Below, one piece after another: positions 44,311 to 52,679 of a stretch of DNA of 64,000 nt (its first letter is position 1; each line of letters starts with the position of its first letter). This DNA is from Acetobacterium wieringae (lineage in GTDB: Bacteria; Bacillota; Clostridia; Eubacteriales; Eubacteriaceae). A program made the position numbers and the translations under genes. The stretch lies in assembly GCF_001766835.1 (NCBI RefSeq), contig NZ_LKEU01000027.1:124001-188000 (forward strand), read 5' to 3'. The notes beneath the pieces are model-generated. The model was given only the letters and a program-made list of their open reading frames with translations. It had not been told where the DNA came from and searched no databases.

Positions 44311-45561
44311 ATGAAAATAGATATAGCAATTGGAAAAGAAAAACAAACGGTTAATATTCCAGAAAAAAATCTGGCAGCAATCTTAACACCAAATCCTATC
44401 GAAGTGACAACAAAGGGTGAAGAGGCCGTCTGTGCGGCGCTTCAAAATCCCATTGGGACAGCCGCGTTAAAAGAGCTTATTAAACCAGGTGAAAAGGTTG
44501 TGATTATTACCAGCGATATTACCCGGCCATTGCCATCACATGTCGTATTACCGCCGATTCTTCATGAACTGAAAAAGAAGGGCATCCGGTGGGAAGACAT
44601 AACCATTGTCTTCGCTCTGGGGAGTCACCGCAAACATAGCCCCGAAGAAATGAAAAAACTGGTGGGAGATTACATCTATTCAACCGTCCGTTGTGTGGAT
44701 GGCGATCCAAAAGATTTTGTTAATATGGGAAAAACAAAGCATGGTACGCCAGTGGATGTGACCCGGATTGTAGCTGAAGCAGATCGCCGCATTTGCCTGG
44801 GTAATATAGAATACCATTATTTTGCCGGCTACAGTGGCGGGGCCAAAGCAATTATGCCTGGCGTTTCAACCCGGGCCGCCATTCAGAAGAATCACAGCTG
44901 TATGGTCGATCCATTGGCGGTGGCTGGAAAAATTGATGACAATCCGGTGCGACAGGATCTGGAAGAAGCAATTGAATATTGTCCCATTGACTTTATTGTC
45001 AACGTCATTCTTGATGAGAAAAAAAATGTTATCCATGCCGTGGCCGGACATTATATCGAAGCCCATCGGGAAGGCTGTAAATTTCTGGATCAATTGTACA
45101 GTAAGCCGATTGATGCCCTGGCAGATATTGTGATTGTTTCTCAGGGAGGCGCACCCAAGGATTTAAATCTTTATCAAACTCAGAAAGCCCTCGACAATGC
45201 TAAACATGCCGTCAGAGATGGCGGCATCATCATTCTGGTAGGGGCTTGTGAAGAGGGCTTTGGCGAAGGTGTCTTTGAAAAATGGCTGTTGGCAGCTGAG
45301 GATTCCCAATCTTTAATTGAACGGATCAAAAATGATTTTCAATTGGGGGGGCATAAAGCGGCAGCCATTGCGATGGTTCTGGAAAAGAGCGAGATCTTTT
45401 TTGTTTCAAAAATGAAACCGGAAGTGGTTGAATCCATCTTTATGCAGCCCTATATCACCGTTCAGGGGGCCTTAAAGGCCGCCTTTAACAAACTCGGACC
45501 CGATGCTAAAGTTTTGGTGATGCCGCATGGCGGCTCAACTCTACCAATTATAAAACAATAA
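44311..45561 (+). CDS. larA: LarA-family nickel-dependent hydroxyacid racemase
   Basis: A 416-residue LarA homologue. The nickel-pincer residues of the Lactobacillus enzyme have counterparts: Lys179 (SGGAKAIMPG), His169 (EYHYF) and His195 (IQKNH), with the same 10- and 16-residue spacing. SDITRP and GSHRKH hold the substrate and proton-transfer residues. LarA relatives racemise lactate, malate or other 2-hydroxy acids; the neighbour malic enzyme makes malate plausible. The pincer-cofactor genes larB, larC and larE are not in the window. ATG 44311 is chosen over 44299 because of a nearby GGGG ribosome-like run. Confidence 0.86.
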   Translation: MKIDIAIGKEKQTVNIPEKNLAAILTPNPIEVTTKGEEAVCAALQNPIGTAALKELIKPGEKVVIITSDITRPLPSHVVLPPILHELKKKGIRWEDITIVFALGSHRKHSPEEMKKLVGDYIYSTVRCVDGDPKDFVNMGKTKHGTPVDVTRIVAEADRRICLGNIEYHYFAGYSGGAKAIMPGVSTRAAIQKNHSCMVDPLAVAGKIDDNPVRQDLEEAIEYCPIDFIVNVILDEKKNVIHAVAGHYIEAHREGCKFLDQLYSKPIDALADIVIVSQGGAPKDLNLYQTQKALDNAKHAVRDGGIIILVGACEEGFGEGVFEKWLLAAEDSQSLIERIKNDFQLGGHKAAAIAMVLEKSEIFFVSKMKPEVVESIFMQPYITVQGALKAAFNKLGPDAKVLVMPHGGSTLPIIKQ

Positions 45562-45592
45562 TATTAATTTCAAAGCATTGTTTGTTTATCAG

Positions 45593-45621
45593 CCGACTCC
45601 TTTCATGGAGGAGTCGGTTTT
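45593..45621 (+). terminator. Terminator after larA
   Basis: CCGACTCC (45593-45600) pairs with GGAGTCGG (45610-45617), then a short T-run. Confidence 0.8.
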
Positions 45622-45640
45622 ATGCGAAAGAGGTGATTAA

Positions 45641-46564
45641 GTGAAAAAAATAAAGGAAGGTGCTATCATTCTGGCAGCTGGCATGTCCTCGCGAATGGGT
45701 GACTTTAAACCGGTCCTTAAAATAGGCAATTTTTCAATCTTAGAGCGAATCATTTTAACCTTTCAGGACGCCGGGATCACAGAAATTATTGTGATTACCG
45801 GAAATAAGGCCAGAATTGTGGAAGAATTGGTTAAAGAACTGAACGTTACCTGTCTTCATAATCATGATTTTGCCACCACTCAAATGTTTGATTCGGTGAA
45901 AATCGGTTTGCGATACCTGGAACATCAGTGTGAACGCATTCTCATTACGCCCATCGATATTCCTTTGTTTACGAAAGAAACGGTGATGAAACTGACGGCT
46001 TCAAAAGGGGTGTTTGTGAATCCTGTGCATTGTGGTGTAAAAGGGCATCCCTTTATGATTGACACCCTGGTTTTGCCAGAAATATTAGTTTATACCGGAA
46101 ACAAAGGCTTACTGGGCGCTGTTGAGAGCTGTAATTATGAACAGATCGAGGTTGAAGTCGAAGACGAAGGCATTTTGCTGGATGCGGATACCAAAGATGA
46201 ATTTAAAAGCTTGTTGGATTTATATTATAAACGAAAATTAAAACCAAAAGTTCGAGTCAGCGTGGAAAAGGAAGCATCCTTTTTCGGTACCGGTACTGAA
46301 CAATTGCTAACTCTAATCAAGATCGGCGAATCGGTTAAAAGCGCCTGTGGAAAAATGAATCTTTCTTATAGTAAGGGTTGGAAAATGATTAATCAGGTTG
46401 AAGAACAACTGGGTTTTGCGGTCGTTTATCGGAAGCGTGGGGGAATGAACGGCGGAAAAACGATCTTAACGGAAAAGGGAAGCGAATTTTTGGAAAAGTA
46501 TCAGAGATTTGAAAAGGAATCTCAAAAGAGCGTTAATGAAATATTTGATCGTTATTTTTTTTAA
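45641..46564 (+). CDS. MobA/MocA-like nucleotidyltransferase fused to a ModE-like DNA-binding domain
   Basis: A 307-residue fusion. Residues 1-195 are a nucleotidyltransferase (LAAGMSSRMGDFKPVLKIG; TPIDIPLF near residue 107) like MobA and MocA, which attach GMP or CMP to molybdopterin. Residues 205-307 are a winged helix like the ModE N-terminus (AISA-type start, LSYSKGWKMINQVEEQLGF, GGMNGGKTILTEKG). The hydroxylases here usually use the cytosine form, so MocA-like activity is likely. The fused DNA-binding part may make the enzyme its own regulator. GTG 45641 follows AGAGGTG. Confidence 0.82.
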   Translation: MKKIKEGAIILAAGMSSRMGDFKPVLKIGNFSILERIILTFQDAGITEIIVITGNKARIVEELVKELNVTCLHNHDFATTQMFDSVKIGLRYLEHQCERILITPIDIPLFTKETVMKLTASKGVFVNPVHCGVKGHPFMIDTLVLPEILVYTGNKGLLGAVESCNYEQIEVEVEDEGILLDADTKDEFKSLLDLYYKRKLKPKVRVSVEKEASFFGTGTEQLLTLIKIGESVKSACGKMNLSYSKGWKMINQVEEQLGFAVVYRKRGGMNGGKTILTEKGSEFLEKYQRFEKESQKSVNEIFDRYFF

Positions 46565-46683
46565 AAACGAATTGTTTTTTGAAATAACTCGATCTTAGGA
46601 GTAAGGAAAAAGTTAAATATTTGATAAGGTTTTTTTAGGATGATCAATGTTTTGAAAAAGCGCAAAACGAGGAGGTATATAAT

Positions 46684-47520
46684 ATGAAAGCTGCAATATT
46701 CGGAGCCGGTCAGGGTGGAAATGCCCTAATAAATTTAATATCCAGTGATTATGAAATCGTTGCCTGTTTTGATAATAACCCTGACAAGTGGGGGTCAATT
46801 GTTTCGGGATTAAGCGTCAAGCCGCCGGATAAACTTCTGGATGATAACCCGGAGATTATTTGGACTGGCAGTTTAAACGCTGATGCGGCAATTGATATAG
46901 AGAATCAAATTAGAGGCCTGGGGTTTGGCGGAATCATTAAACATGCCAGTGATTTTAAGACAAAATATGATCTCCGACTGGCGGAGTTGCGGCTGATTGG
47001 CGATGAAATAAAAAAGCGTCGGGTCGCCGGAGCCATTGCTGAATTAGGCGTCTACCAGGGGAAATTTGCCCGGGAACTGAATCAGAATTTTCCGGATCGC
47101 AAACTCTATCTCTTTGATACCTTTGAAGGCTTTAAGCCGGAAGACATTGCCGGTGAAAGGGGATTGTCCAAAGCTAAAGTCGGTGATTTTTCTAATACCA
47201 GTGCAGCAGATATCATCAATCAAATGCCCTTTCCGGGGCAAGTTGTGATTATAAAAGGTCGATTCCCCGAAACTATTCCAGATCAGGAAATTCAATATGC
47301 CCTTGTCAGTATGGATGCTGATTTGTATGAACCCACTCGGCAAGGCCTTTCGTATTTTTATCCCCGGCTCAGTTCCGGTGGAGTAATGTTAATCCATGAT
47401 TATAACAGTATGCAGTTTCCCGGGGTGAAAAAAGCGGTTGATGAGTATTTAAATGAGCAGAAGTTATTTTTAATTCCGCTCTGCGATTTTCATGGTACTG
47501 CCATGCTCATCAAAGCATAG
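46684..47520 (+). CDS. TylF-like methyltransferase with N-terminal nucleotide-binding region
   Basis: A 278-residue protein. Residues 1-85 look like the small Rossmann piece that precedes sugar or polysaccharide enzymes (IFGAGQGGNALINL, FDNNPDKWGS). Residues 115-278 form a SAM-dependent methyltransferase like macrocin O-methyltransferase (AELGVYQGKFARELNQ, YLFDTFEGFKPEDI, SMDADLYEPTRQGLSYFYPRL, HDYNSMQFPGVKKAV). It stands among molybdenum cofactor genes where no methylation step is needed by the known pathway. GAGGAGG precedes ATG 46684. Its substrate is not known. Confidence 0.75.
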   Translation: MKAAIFGAGQGGNALINLISSDYEIVACFDNNPDKWGSIVSGLSVKPPDKLLDDNPEIIWTGSLNADAAIDIENQIRGLGFGGIIKHASDFKTKYDLRLAELRLIGDEIKKRRVAGAIAELGVYQGKFARELNQNFPDRKLYLFDTFEGFKPEDIAGERGLSKAKVGDFSNTSAADIINQMPFPGQVVIIKGRFPETIPDQEIQYALVSMDADLYEPTRQGLSYFYPRLSSGGVMLIHDYNSMQFPGVKKAVDEYLNEQKLFLIPLCDFHGTAMLIKA

Positions 47521-47536
47521 ATGTTGATTAAAGGAC

Positions 47537-48619
47537 ATGAGAAGCATATATCTAATTCGTCATTGCCAGCCAGCGTTTCCAAACGGGGTAAAATGTTGTC
47601 TTGGGAAACTTGATTTGTCATTGAGTGAAGAAGGGCGACTTGAGGCAAAAAAGTTGGCAGACTATTTTTCTAAGATCGCATTATCTATGATTATTACCAG
47701 CCCGCTGGCGAGGAGCCGGCAAACTGCCGAAATTATTTCAAATGGCAGATATCCTATTGTCTCTGTTGCTGAATTAGAGGAGATTGATACGGGATTGTGG
47801 GACGGATTGCCGTTTGATTTGATAAAACAAAAGTATCCAGATGATTATCAGCAGAGGGGAGAAAATTTGGCTAGAGTACCCTTTCCGAAGGGGGAATCGT
47901 ATCATCAAGTTTTGATGCGGACAGAGCCGTGTATTGAGAAAATGATGAAAAAATACAATGGAAATTTGGCCATTGTTGGTCATGCCTGCGTCAATCAGGG
48001 ATTGTTGAGCAAGTGGATGGGGTTGGATTTGGAGCAGGCGCTTGGGCTACACCAATCATATGGGAGCATTAGTCTGATTGAAATGGATGAACATTCTAAA
48101 AAAGTAAAGTATGTAGGAAAAAATTTAGAGGCAATTCCGGATCAAGATGAGTGCCAGGCTATTTTAGAAAGATTTCATGTCGGTGAGGACGTTAGAAATC
48201 ACGGAAGATGTGTCTGCAAACTGGCATTGGAATGGACGGATCTTTTGATACAGAAAAATTATAATCTGAATCGTAACTTGATTGCTGCCGCAGCGCTGCT
48301 TCATGATATTGCCCGGGCTGAAAAAGAGCATGCACAAATTGGTGCAGATTGGATTAACAGAGAAGGTTACCCCCGTGTTGCGGAGGTGATTGAGTTTCAT
48401 CATCTTCTTTCAAGTTATGATGAAGAGCGAATTACAGAAAAAACCATTGTCTATTTGGCAGATAAAAAGGTATCAGGGTGCCAACGGATCAGTATTGATG
48501 AACGGTTTAATAAAAGTAGAAAAAAATGTACTACTTTGGTAGGAAAAGTTAAACATCGTTTAGCTTATCTACAGGCAAAAAAAGTAGAGAGTCTATTAGA
48601 AGAAGCGATGGGTTATTAA
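47537..48619 (+). CDS. Histidine phosphatase fused to an HD phosphohydrolase domain
   Basis: A 360-residue fusion. Residues 1-195 are a phosphoglycerate-mutase-like histidine phosphatase (LIRHCQPAFP with Arg8-His9, the family's RHG changed to RHC; SPLARSRQTAEI near residue 55; GHACVNQG near 148). Residues 210-360 are an HD domain (LLHDIARAEKEHAQIGADW near 257, with EFHHLLSS). Both act on small phosphates or nucleotides. I recall histidine phosphatase and HD domains near NTP transferases in aldehyde-oxidoreductase clusters, which suggests a role in cofactor repair or maturation; that is inference. Confidence 0.8.
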   Translation: MRSIYLIRHCQPAFPNGVKCCLGKLDLSLSEEGRLEAKKLADYFSKIALSMIITSPLARSRQTAEIISNGRYPIVSVAELEEIDTGLWDGLPFDLIKQKYPDDYQQRGENLARVPFPKGESYHQVLMRTEPCIEKMMKKYNGNLAIVGHACVNQGLLSKWMGLDLEQALGLHQSYGSISLIEMDEHSKKVKYVGKNLEAIPDQDECQAILERFHVGEDVRNHGRCVCKLALEWTDLLIQKNYNLNRNLIAAAALLHDIARAEKEHAQIGADWINREGYPRVAEVIEFHHLLSSYDEERITEKTIVYLADKKVSGCQRISIDERFNKSRKKCTTLVGKVKHRLAYLQAKKVESLLEEAMGY

Positions 48620-48632
48620 AAGGAGAAGAACA

Positions 48633-49658
48633 ATGCAATTAATTGAAACAACCAACGCTGTTGGCCATGTACTCTGTCAGGATATTACCCAGATCATTAA
48701 AGGAGTCACCAAGGATGCAGTATTTCGAAAAGGCCATATGGTTAGAGCAGAAGATATTCCGGTATTATTATCGGTCGGCAAAGAAAATCTCTATGTCTGG
48801 GAAAAAGAAGAGGGGATGCTTCATGAAAACGAAGCGGCTGAAATTCTTTATGACCTTTGTAAAGGCGAAAACATGCGGCCATCAGAAATCAAAGAAGGCA
48901 AAATCGAACTCATCGCTACCTGCGATGGGGTGCTTAAAATTGATTATGATAAAATGAATCGGGTGAATGCATTGGGCGAGATGATGATAGCCAGCCGACA
49001 TGGAAATTTCCCGGTTAAAGCGGGAGATTTACTGGCGGGAACCCGGGTTATTCCGCTGGTGATTGCTGAAAGCAAAATGAATCGGGCTAAAGAAGTCTGT
49101 GGAGAAGGATCGATTTTTCAGATCCGGCAGTATGTCCATAAAAAAGTGGGGATTGTTACCACCGGCAGTGAAGTCTATAACGGTCGGATTAAAGATACCT
49201 TTACCCCGGTTATTGAAGAAAAGTTGGCTGAATTTGATGTCGAAATCATCGGGCATCAGATTACAGACGATAATCATGAGATGATTACCCAGTCCATTAT
49301 GACGCTGCTAAACCAGGGAGCTGATATGATCATCTGTACCGGAGGAATGAGTGTCGATCCCGATGACCGTACTCCTCTGGCGATTAAAAATACTGGCGCA
49401 AAAATGATCACATATGGGGCCCCGGTGCTTCCCGGAGCGATGTTTTTATTGGCATATTACAAAGGCAACATCCCCATTGTGGGCCTTCCCGGGTGTGTGA
49501 TGTATGCCAAACGGACCATCTTTGATCTGGTATTGCCGCGGATCATGACTGACGAACGGTTGCGAAAAGGAGATTTTACTGCTTTGGGGCAAGGTGGCCT
49601 TTGTCTTTCCTGTGACAGTTGTACATTCCCGAACTGTGGGTTTGGAAAAGGCGTTTAA
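48633..49658 (+). CDS. MoeA-like molybdopterin-binding protein with Cys-rich tail
   Basis: A 341-residue protein. Residues 1-160 resemble MoeA N-terminal pieces (VGHVLCQDITQI, FRKGHMVRAEDIPVLLSVG); residues 170-315 are the molybdopterin-binding fold (VGIVTTGSEVYNGRIKDT, CTGGMSVDPDDRTPLAI, GAPVLPGAMFLLAY, VGLPGCVMYA). The tail (about 328-341) is CLSCDSCTFPNCGFGKG with a CxxCxxCxxxxC pattern, uncommon in MoeA. It is shorter than MoeA (about 400). It should bind molybdopterin for metal insertion. The tail could hold an Fe-S or zinc site. Confidence 0.82.
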   Translation: MQLIETTNAVGHVLCQDITQIIKGVTKDAVFRKGHMVRAEDIPVLLSVGKENLYVWEKEEGMLHENEAAEILYDLCKGENMRPSEIKEGKIELIATCDGVLKIDYDKMNRVNALGEMMIASRHGNFPVKAGDLLAGTRVIPLVIAESKMNRAKEVCGEGSIFQIRQYVHKKVGIVTTGSEVYNGRIKDTFTPVIEEKLAEFDVEIIGHQITDDNHEMITQSIMTLLNQGADMIICTGGMSVDPDDRTPLAIKNTGAKMITYGAPVLPGAMFLLAYYKGNIPIVGLPGCVMYAKRTIFDLVLPRIMTDERLRKGDFTALGQGGLCLSCDSCTFPNCGFGKGV

Positions 49659-49718
49659 AAAGGTTGTGGTTTTAAAAAATGCGAAAAATAAAGACAGATA
49701 AAGAGTAGGGGATAAGTT

Positions 49719-50753
49719 TTGAGTAATCTGTATGAACTAATTAAAAAAAGCGATGCTAACCAGAAATATCTGGTCGCAACTGTGGTGGAAGGTGAGCATT
49801 TGGGTGAAAAGGTATTTGTATCCCTGGATAAAATTGTTTATGAAACGGGAAAAAGCAGTTTTTTGAAACATCATATTAAAATAATATTAAAACAATTGGA
49901 AACAGGAGTTATTACTGTTGAAGGGAACCGGATTTTCTGCGAAATATTACAGCCGGATAAAAAGTTGGTGATCTGTGGGGCTGGTCATGTTTCCATTCCG
50001 ATTATAAAAATAGGACTACTGGCTGATTTTTCGGTTAGCGTCATTGAAGATCGTTTTACCTTTGCAAATGATGCCCTTCGGGCTGGGGCAAAACAGGTGA
50101 TCTGTGAACCCTTTGAACAGGGACTTAAAAAAATCGATGGGGATAAAAATACCTATTTTGTCATTGTCACCCGGGGACATCGTTATGATCAGATTTGTCT
50201 GGAAGAAATCATCAAAAAAGAGCATGCTTACATCGGCATGATCGGCAGCAAAGTCCGGGTAAAGAAAGTTAAGGATCAGTTGGCCGAAAAAGGTGTGGAT
50301 ATAAAAAAACTGGAAAGAGTACATACACCCATCGGTTTAAATATTCGCGCAGAAACTCCGGTTGAGATTGCGATATCCATTATGGCCGAAATTGTCCAGG
50401 AAAAGAATCTAAAAAAGCAAAGCAGCGGTTATTCCAAAAAAATACTTGAGAGATTAAATGCAATTGAAGAGTCAAGCGAAAGAAAAGTCATGGCGACGAT
50501 TATCAGCCGGAAAGGTTCGGCCCCCCGGGAAGTGGGAACTAAGATGCTAATCTATCCGGATGGCCGAACCGTGGAAACCCTTGGTGGTGGTTGTGCTGAA
50601 GCAGACATAAAAATAAGAGCCTTGAGTATGCTAAGCAGTGAAAAAGAAAAATCAGAGCTGCAACAAGTTGATATGACGGGATGGCAGGCAGAAGAAGAAG
50701 GTATGGTTTGCGGGGGGATTATTGAAGTATTTCTGGAAAGCATCGGGTTATAA
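49719..50753 (+). CDS. xdhC: XdhC/CoxI-family Mo-cofactor sulfurylation/insertion factor with unusual domain order
   Basis: A 344-residue protein that helps put the sulfurated cofactor into xanthine dehydrogenase-type enzymes. A short CoxI-like half (VATVVEGEHLGEKVFVS) lies first, then the Rossmann part (VICGAGHVSIPIIKIG near residue 88, RGHRYDQICLEEII, MIGSKVRVKKV), then a full CoxI-type domain at the C-terminus (RKGSAPREVGTKMLIYPDGR, GGGCAEADI, EGMVCGGIIEVFLE). Most XdhC proteins have CoxI first and Rossmann last. The start at 49719 is a TTG; the ribosome site is weak (AGAGTAGGGG). It lies inside the cofactor-gene run. Confidence 0.82.
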   Translation: MSNLYELIKKSDANQKYLVATVVEGEHLGEKVFVSLDKIVYETGKSSFLKHHIKIILKQLETGVITVEGNRIFCEILQPDKKLVICGAGHVSIPIIKIGLLADFSVSVIEDRFTFANDALRAGAKQVICEPFEQGLKKIDGDKNTYFVIVTRGHRYDQICLEEIIKKEHAYIGMIGSKVRVKKVKDQLAEKGVDIKKLERVHTPIGLNIRAETPVEIAISIMAEIVQEKNLKKQSSGYSKKILERLNAIEESSERKVMATIISRKGSAPREVGTKMLIYPDGRTVETLGGGCAEADIKIRALSMLSSEKEKSELQQVDMTGWQAEEEGMVCGGIIEVFLESIGL

Positions 50754-50821
50754 TAGCTATTCCAGAAAAATGCGGATCAATAATGCGGTGACCATCGATA
50801 AAAAGAAAGTTGGATAAAATT

Positions 50822-51781
50822 ATGCTGGATCAATATGGAAGAAAAATTGAATATATGCGGATCTCAGTGACTCAGAAATGTAATCTGAAGTGTATTTACT
50901 GTGATCCGGATGGTGAAAACTGCAAGGACAGCAAAGATGATAGTTTAACACCACGAGAATTTGAAAAGGTTGTCCGGTCCATGGTTGAGGCGGGGATTAA
51001 AAAAATCAGAGTTACTGGCGGCGAACCGCTGTTGAGACGGGATATCTGCGAAATTATTTACAGAATATCGGAGATCGATGGTATTGAAGACATTGGCATG
51101 ACAACTAACGGTATTCAGCTCTTGAAAATGGCGGCTGATTTAAAAGCAGCTGGACTTCACCGTCTCAATATCAGCCTGGATTCCCTGAAGCCAGAGAAAT
51201 TTAAATTCATTACCGGTGGCGGGGATCTGAAAAAAACCATGGCTGGAATTGATCGGGCTTTGTCGTTAGGGATGACGCCAGTAAAGATTAACACCGTTTT
51301 GATTAAGGGGATCAATGATGATGAAGTTGATGACCTCATCGAACTGACAAGGGATCGGCCGATTGAAGTCCGTTTTATTGAACTGATGCCGATGGGGAGT
51401 TTTGGCGAAGATAACCGGGATAAAATTATTCACAATGATGACTTAATTGCAACAAGACCCGGTCTTCAATATCTGGAACGAACCGATAAGGGTTCACCGG
51501 CGGTTTATTATCAGATGGCCGGTTACACCGGTAAAATCGGGTTTATTTCACCCATGACCCACCAATTTTGTTCCGACTGCAACCGCATTCGTCTGACTTC
51601 CGATGGAAAAATCCGGCCTTGTCTGGGAAATAACGGAGAAGTAGATATTCGGGAAGCCCTTGACCTTAAAGCTGATAATTTCAATCAAATTGTCAGACAG
51701 ATTATTATGGATAAGCCAAAAGGACATCATTTCGGAGCAGATTTTACATCCTCACGAAGAATGAATATGATTGGCGGATGA
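50822..51781 (+). CDS. moaA: GTP 3',8-cyclase MoaA
   Basis: A 319-residue radical-SAM enzyme, the first step of molybdopterin synthesis from GTP. The N-terminal [4Fe-4S] motif is Cys20-Cys24-Cys27 (CNLKCIYC); the C-terminal cluster motif is FCSDCNRIR and PCLGN; the chain ends MIGG, as MoaA does. ATG 50822 gives the family start (LDQYGRKIEYMRIS); TTG 50810 is also open. No moaC, moaD, moaE or mog gene is in the window, so the rest of the pathway lies elsewhere. Confidence 0.92.
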   Translation: MLDQYGRKIEYMRISVTQKCNLKCIYCDPDGENCKDSKDDSLTPREFEKVVRSMVEAGIKKIRVTGGEPLLRRDICEIIYRISEIDGIEDIGMTTNGIQLLKMAADLKAAGLHRLNISLDSLKPEKFKFITGGGDLKKTMAGIDRALSLGMTPVKINTVLIKGINDDEVDDLIELTRDRPIEVRFIELMPMGSFGEDNRDKIIHNDDLIATRPGLQYLERTDKGSPAVYYQMAGYTGKIGFISPMTHQFCSDCNRIRLTSDGKIRPCLGNNGEVDIREALDLKADNFNQIVRQIIMDKPKGHHFGADFTSSRRMNMIGG

Positions 51782-51836
51782 TTTAATGGAATCAAAAAAT
51801 TAAATGTCATACATAACGAACGTAGGGAGAAATACG

Positions 51837-52586
51837 ATGGAAATATTTCCGGATTTAGAACTGGTTCAGTGGCTTTGGGTTATTTTGGCGGCACTTTTAA
51901 TTGGTGTATCAAAGACAGGCATCAGTGGTTTGCTTACATTGGTAATCCCGATATTAGCAGCTGTATTCGGCGGAAAAGCATCAACAGGAATCATCCTACC
52001 GATGCTGATTGTGGGAGATGTTTTTGCACTTTTTTATTATAAACATAATGCAAAACGAGAAGATATTCTTAAATTACTACCGTGGACTTTTATGGGACTG
52101 ATATTCGGTTTAATCATTGGTGGGTATATCAATGATGAACAGTTCAAAAGCCTGATTGCACTTTCAGTGTTACTTTGTTTGTTTTTATTGATTTATTTCG
52201 AAAAAAAAGGCGATCAGTTGAAAATCCCCGACAAAACCTGGCTGCATGCTTCAGTGGGAATTCTTGCTGGGTTTACATCGATGATCGGAAATGCGGCCGG
52301 TCCCATTTTTAGTGTCTACCTACTGGCAAAAGGCGTGGATAAAGTAAATTTTCTGGGAATGACAGCATGGTTCTTTTTTATCGTTAACGTCACGAAACTT
52401 CCCATGCAAGTATTCATCTGGCATAATATTACGGTTCAGACCTTTTTGCTGACGGGGTTAATGATCCCCTTTATTGGCATCGGTGCGGTTTTTGGGGCTT
52501 TTATAATTAAACGAATCAATGAAAAAGCATTCCGGTATTTAATTATTGGGATGACAGCAATTGTCGCATTGAAGCTCTTTTTTTAA
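51837..52586 (+). CDS. TauE/SafE-family membrane permease
   Basis: A 249-residue protein with about eight membrane helices in two halves, each with a conserved motif (LLIGVSKTGISGL near residue 20, GFTSMIGNAAGPIFSVYLLAKG near 145). This is the TauE/SafE family, which exports sulfite, sulfonates or other anions. Being last in the molybdenum run it may move an oxyanion or pathway product. ATG 51837 has GGGAG seven bases before it; a longer ORF from 51804 is less likely. There is no clear terminator. Confidence 0.83.
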   Translation: MEIFPDLELVQWLWVILAALLIGVSKTGISGLLTLVIPILAAVFGGKASTGIILPMLIVGDVFALFYYKHNAKREDILKLLPWTFMGLIFGLIIGGYINDEQFKSLIALSVLLCLFLLIYFEKKGDQLKIPDKTWLHASVGILAGFTSMIGNAAGPIFSVYLLAKGVDKVNFLGMTAWFFFIVNVTKLPMQVFIWHNITVQTFLLTGLMIPFIGIGAVFGAFIIKRINEKAFRYLIIGMTAIVALKLFF

Positions 52587-52679
52587 TAGAAGTAATCCTC
52601 AAAAGTTAGACATCTGATCGTATAAAATGGTAATAAAGCTCAGTACTTCGACAATCACTTTCGGATGGCTGAGCTTATT

